From Nafulsella turpanensis ZLM-10 (GTDB lineage Bacteria > Bacteroidota > Bacteroidia > Cytophagales > Cyclobacteriaceae), in contig NZ_ANNU01000023.1 of NCBI RefSeq assembly GCF_000346615.1, forward strand, positions 62,001 to 126,000: a stretch of DNA of 64,000 nt. The letters are read 5' to 3'. Position numbers and translations under genes: made by a program. The notes below the pieces were generated by a model. The model searched no databases and had not been told where the DNA came from. It saw nothing but the letters and a program-made list of their open reading frames with translations. Within the stretch, counting starts at the first letter, position 1, and the number at the start of each line of letters is the position of its first letter. Positions 60,973-64,000 of the stretch are shown here, in pieces.

Positions 60973-62236
60973 TTTTTAATGAAACCTGGAGGCCGGCCTC
61001 TCCCTGAGAGACAGTGGCAAGCTGGCTGATTCGCTTCCGGATAAATAAAAGCCAAACATACGTCATTATGACTAAAAATGAACCTGCCACACCTAAAACC
61101 TGTAGTTTTTCTTCCATTAAGCTTAGGAGAAGGCATCCGGTTCCCAGGCAAAATAAGCGGAAAGCTTCCAGTTGAAAGGCTTTAGTCCTGTGCTCCAGTA
61201 AATAACCAATGCTGTATACAGAAAGAATGATAAAGCCCGCACCCAGTACTTTCTGCCAAAGGTCCCAGTTTCCAATCTGGAAGAGAAAATAAGCAGCACC
61301 CCCCAGGGTAAACAGGTACTGCACGAGAACATACCAGCCCAGTATTTTTGGCAGCGGAATATCAAATTTTATATAAGAACTTTTATCGATAGCAGGAGGT
61401 GCCATATAGCCTCCAAGATAATCCGGCTGCCAGCCGGGCTTATAAAAAAGGGTGCGGATGCGCTCCTTCCACCCGTGTGTTTTTTTTAATTGCTGCCATA
61501 TCCACTGATAGTGCTGGAGGTTCACCCAAACAGGGTTCCAGCTGTTTACAGGAGTGGTAATGCCATAGGTGGGCTTCTCTTCTTCTTCCTGGAAAGTGCC
61601 GAACATACGGTCCCAGATAATAAAGACGCCGGCATGGTTTTTATCGATGTATTTTGGATCGCGGCCATGGTGCACCCGGTGGTGAGAGGGAGTATTGAGC
61701 ACCCACTCCAGAGGGCCTAACTTCCCGATTTTCTCAGTATGTATCCAGAACTGGTAAATGGTTACGAGGGCACTGATAAATAAAAACTGCATTGTTTCAA
61801 ATCCTATCAGTGCCAGGGGCCAGTAAAAAGCAGCAGTCCAGATGGACTGGAAAGAACCCTGCCGAAGGGCGACGGAAAAGTTGTAATCTTCGCTCTGGTG
61901 GTGGACAACATGCCCGCCCCAAAAAAGATTTACTTCATGGCTCATCCGGTGAGCCCAGTAATAGCAAAAATCCACCAGCACAAAGAGCAGTAAACTATTC
62001 AGGATGGTTGGAGGAAAACTGAGGATGGCAAAATGCTGGTACAGCATAGCGTAAATGCCTAAAAGTCCTACCTTCAGAAAAACATCAGTTACCTGCTGGG
62101 TAATGCCGCAGCTGATATTGGTAAAGGCATCGTTTAGCCGATAGAGCTTTTCTTTGGAGAAATACTGTACCAGTAACTCCATTCCAATCAGGAGGAAGTA
62201 AAGCGGTATGGCAAGGATAACAGGATTCAGGTCCAT
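60959..62236 (-). CDS. Fatty-acid hydroxylase / sterol desaturase-family membrane protein (long paralogue)
   Basis: A 425-residue membrane protein. His boxes are HRMSHEVNLFWGGHVVHHQS and HRVHHGRDPKYIDKN, close to those of the gene at 37106-38068. The N-terminal 290 residues form the hydroxylase; the C-terminal 130 residues add about four more membrane helices (VLVQYLFTLGGAAYFLFQI onward). The product could modify fatty acids, carotenoids or hopanoids. The C-terminal extension is an odd feature. It overlaps the small lipoprotein gene downstream. Confidence 0.9.
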   Translation of the reverse strand: MDLNPVILAIPLYFLLIGMELLVQYFSKEKLYRLNDAFTNISCGITQQVTDVFLKVGLLGIYAMLYQHFAILSFPPTILNSLLLFVLVDFCYYWAHRMSHEVNLFWGGHVVHHQSEDYNFSVALRQGSFQSIWTAAFYWPLALIGFETMQFLFISALVTIYQFWIHTEKIGKLGPLEWVLNTPSHHRVHHGRDPKYIDKNHAGVFIIWDRMFGTFQEEEEKPTYGITTPVNSWNPVWVNLQHYQWIWQQLKKTHGWKERIRTLFYKPGWQPDYLGGYMAPPAIDKSSYIKFDIPLPKILGWYVLVQYLFTLGGAAYFLFQIGNWDLWQKVLGAGFIILSVYSIGYLLEHRTKAFQLEAFRLFCLGTGCLLLSLMEEKLQVLGVAGSFLVIMTYVWLLFIRKRISQLATVSQGEAGLQVSLKNAHD

Positions 62237-62377
62237 AGGTACAAATATTTACAGCAGACATTTATTTCAGCAAAAGGCTTTAGTAAAATGAATTTTTACA
62301 TAATTTTACCCCGCTTCTGCACCAGCCGGAAAGTTCCTGGTTTTTTACCCGGGCAGACTTTCTTTTGTTTTATCAAT

Positions 62378-62396
62378 ATAAGCGAAATTCGCTTAT
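62378..62396. promoter_or_regulatory. 19-bp dyad (ATAAGCGAA A TTCGCTTAT) before small membrane gene
   Basis: Two perfect 9-base arms flank a single central A. It ends 18 bases before the ATG at 62415, overlapping where a promoter or ribosome site would be. It fits a repressor operator; the protein that binds it is unknown. Confidence 0.45.
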
Positions 62397-62414
62397 GAAA
62401 AAATACTCTCCTAT

Positions 62415-62888
62415 ATGAGCAGGCTTATTAAATATCTTTGGTTTTTGTCCGTTCTCGCACTTTTAGCCAGTCTCCTTTGGATCTATGCATCTTTACCTTC
62501 TGAAGTAGGGGTTTTGGCAAATACCTTGGGAGAGGCGGATGAATTCCTGGGGAAAAATCAATTCTTCTACCTTGTTTTTGGCTTTTGTGCTCTCATTAAT
62601 GTTATTCTGTTTGGCCTCCGCAATATGGTTATCAGTTATGCCGAACGTTTTAGAAGAAAATTAACAGCTTACAGGCTGAGCCTGCAACTTGCCCTGGCCG
62701 ACTGGATGCTTGCTTTTGCTTCTTCTTTGAATGTTTTCTTTATTTTAGCCCTTGTCTACATAGCTGCTTTTAACTCAACTGAAGACATTAATCTTGAAGC
62801 CTATGAAGTGCTGGTGTATGCCGGACCGGTTTTAGTGGCCGGGGTGCTGCTCTCTCTGGTGTTTTTTTTTCTGAAAAAAAGAGCCTGA
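62415..62888 (+). CDS. Hypothetical four-helix membrane protein
   Basis: A 157-residue protein with about four membrane helices (residues 5-27, 48-67, 97-120, 133-152). The N-terminal segment IYASLPSEVGVLANTLGEADEFLGK has a weak likeness to DUF1648/SdpI-type proteins with their GxxD loop, but I do not claim homology. It has a 19-bp dyad upstream and a perfect terminator downstream, so it is a single-gene unit. Confidence 0.65.
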   Translation: MSRLIKYLWFLSVLALLASLLWIYASLPSEVGVLANTLGEADEFLGKNQFFYLVFGFCALINVILFGLRNMVISYAERFRRKLTAYRLSLQLALADWMLAFASSLNVFFILALVYIAAFNSTEDINLEAYEVLVYAGPVLVAGVLLSLVFFFLKKRA

Positions 62889-62945
62889 TTCAGGAAAGAG
62901 AAAACGAACTAATTATCAGGATTTTCCCTTTTGAGGACACTATAT

Positions 62946-62971
62946 AAATTAGCATAAATGCTAATTTTTTT
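62946..62971 (+). terminator. Terminator after small membrane gene
   Basis: AAATTAGCAT (62946-62955) and ATGCTAATTT (62958-62967) form a perfect stem with a tiny loop, followed by TTTT. It lies 57 bases past the stop codon. Confidence 0.85.
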
Positions 62972-63074
62972 AGTTTAATATCTTCTCTTTTTAGGGGAAT
63001 TTATTATCTTTAATGTTTGTAAATGCTATATTGGTAGCTAATCAAGAGGTCTCTTATCTAATATCCATTCATTT

Positions 63075-64000
63075 ATGGCAGAAAATTCAACAGTTCAATA
63101 TACCGAAGACAGTATACGTTCGCTTGACTGGCGGGAGCATATTCGCCTCCGGCCCGGGATGTACATTGGTAAGCTGGGCGATGGTTCCGCCCATGACGAT
63201 GGTATTTATGTACTGGTAAAGGAAGTGATCGATAATTCCATCGATGAACACATGATGGGTTTCGGCAAAACCATAGAGGTACAAATTACAGATTACCGGG
63301 TAGAAATACGGGATTATGGCCGGGGTATTCCGCTAGGAAAAGTGGTGGATTGCGTGAGTAAAATTAATACTGGTGGTAAATACGATAGCGGTGCCTTCCA
63401 GAAATCGGTAGGCCTTAACGGGGTGGGTACAAAGGCGGTAAATGCCTTATCCTCTTATTTTAAAGTACAAAGTTTCCGCGATGGTGAAACCAAACTGGCT
63501 GAGTTTAACCAAGGAAACCTGATTAACGATGCCAGGGTGGCGAAAACCAGCGAGCGGAATGGGACCCAAATTATTTTTGAGCCTGACGGAACTGTTTTCA
63601 AGAACTATCATTTTATTCCTGAATATCTGGAAAACCAGATTTGGAACTATGTATTTCTGAATGCCGGACTCACCATCATCTTTAACGGAAAAAAGTATTT
63701 CTCTAAAAATGGTTTATTAGACCTGCTGGAGCGGAAAACAGATGTAGAAACTCTTCGTTACCCCATCATCCACCTGAAAGGAGAGGATATTGAACTGGCC
63801 CTTACCCATGCCAATCAGTACGGGGAGGAGTATTACTCCTTTGTTAACGGCCAGTATACAACTCAGGGTGGTACTCATTTAGCAGCCCTTCGCGAAGCTC
63901 TTGTTAAGACCGTTCGGGAATTTTACAATAAAAATTTCGAAGCCACCGATGTCCGGGCCTCTATTGTAGGAGCTATTGCTGTACGGGTACAGGAGCCGGT
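63075..64000 (+). CDS. parE: DNA topoisomerase IV subunit B (N-terminal part, cut by window edge)
   Basis: The plus frame is open from the ATG at 63075 to the window end (308 residues). Residues 10-40 contain [23 protein letters not shown], and then [29 protein letters not shown] and [19 protein letters not shown]: the GHKL ATPase core of type IIA topoisomerase B subunits. The [21 protein letters not shown] form is typical of Bacteroidota ParE rather than GyrB. With ParC it decatenates daughter chromosomes. The C-terminal toprim domain is outside the window. Confidence 0.9.
   Translation, partial: MAENSTVQYTEDSIRSLDWREHIRLRPGMYIGKLGDGSAHDDGIYVLVKEVIDNSIDEHMMGFGKTIEVQITDYRVEIRDYGRGIPLGKVVDCVSKINTGGKYDSGAFQKSVGLNGVGTKAVNALSSYFKVQSFRDGETKLAEFNQGNLINDARVAKTSERNGTQIIFEPDGTVFKNYHFIPEYLENQIWNYVFLNAGLTIIFNGKKYFSKNGLLDLLERKTDVETLRYPIIHLKGEDIELALTHANQYGEEYYSFVNGQYTTQGGTHLAALREALVKTVREFYNKNFEATDVRASIVGAIAVRVQEP

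Noticed and set aside
1-64000. CRISPR arrays, rRNA, tRNA and integrated elements
   Set aside because: No regularly spaced repeats, conserved rRNA segments, tRNA clover-leaf or transposase/integrase genes were seen on either strand.

Overview
The window looks like a chromosome segment of a Bacteroidota bacterium, most likely a Cytophagales-type marine or soil relative (inferred from gene content; the genus cannot be read from the sequence). Support comes from a SusC/SusD/SusE glycan-uptake locus, a T9SS-type C-terminal sorting domain on a secreted amylase, many lipoproteins, a YpdA-type bacillithiol reductase, promoters matching the Bacteroidota -7 element TAnnTTTG, and AT-rich leaders without strong Shine-Dalgarno sites. 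No rRNA, tRNA, CRISPR array, prophage or complete insertion sequence was seen. The window cuts a pabB-like gene at its left end (minus strand) and parE at its right end (plus strand).

Layout. 1-17 kb is mostly housekeeping: YceI lipoprotein, a FadL-type porin with an SGNH esterase, YpdA, a short-chain dehydrogenase, a thioesterase, an AlbA_2 protein, a histone-deacetylase-like hydrolase, two paralogous rhomboid proteases, OmpH/Skp, an EEP-fold enzyme, a DinB-fold protein, cyclophilin and xseAB. 17-26 kb has a cytoplasmic trehalase with a universal stress protein, and a serine/glutamate group: serC-like aminotransferase, glutamate dehydrogenase and a SerB-SerA fusion. A serine-hydrolase pseudoenzyme with a structured upstream region also lies here.

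26-44 kb is an alpha-glucan/trehalose block. A GH31 alpha-glucosidase precedes a plus-strand GlgE-pathway operon (glgE, a TreS-maltokinase fusion, glgB with a histone-H1-like tail, then a sterol-desaturase-family gene). This converges on a minus-strand operon treZ-treY-malQ, the two sharing a bidirectional terminator. With the trehalase, the window encodes a closed cycle: glucan to trehalose (TreY/TreZ), trehalose to maltose to maltose-1-phosphate to branched glucan (TreS-Mak, GlgE, GlgB), and trehalose to glucose. No glgA, glgC or glgP is present.

46-60 kb is a starch/maltodextrin utilisation locus on the minus strand: susC, susD, susE-like, a T9SS-exported GH13 amylase, a class II fructose-bisphosphate aldolase and a GH13 lipoprotein. 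It is flanked by a divergent LacI-family regulator and a ROK-family sugar kinase. LacI-type operator-like palindromes lie upstream of susC and just after lacI. Intercistronic hairpins may tune downstream expression. The right end holds a second sterol-desaturase-family gene, two unrecognised small genes and parE.

Best candidates for new biology are the H1-like tail on the branching enzyme, the SerB-SerA fusion locus, two unannotated RNA candidates (21.05-21.35 kb and 44.42-44.51 kb), a 26-bp perfect palindrome upstream of fadL, and a MITE-like repeat at 8.24-8.43 kb.
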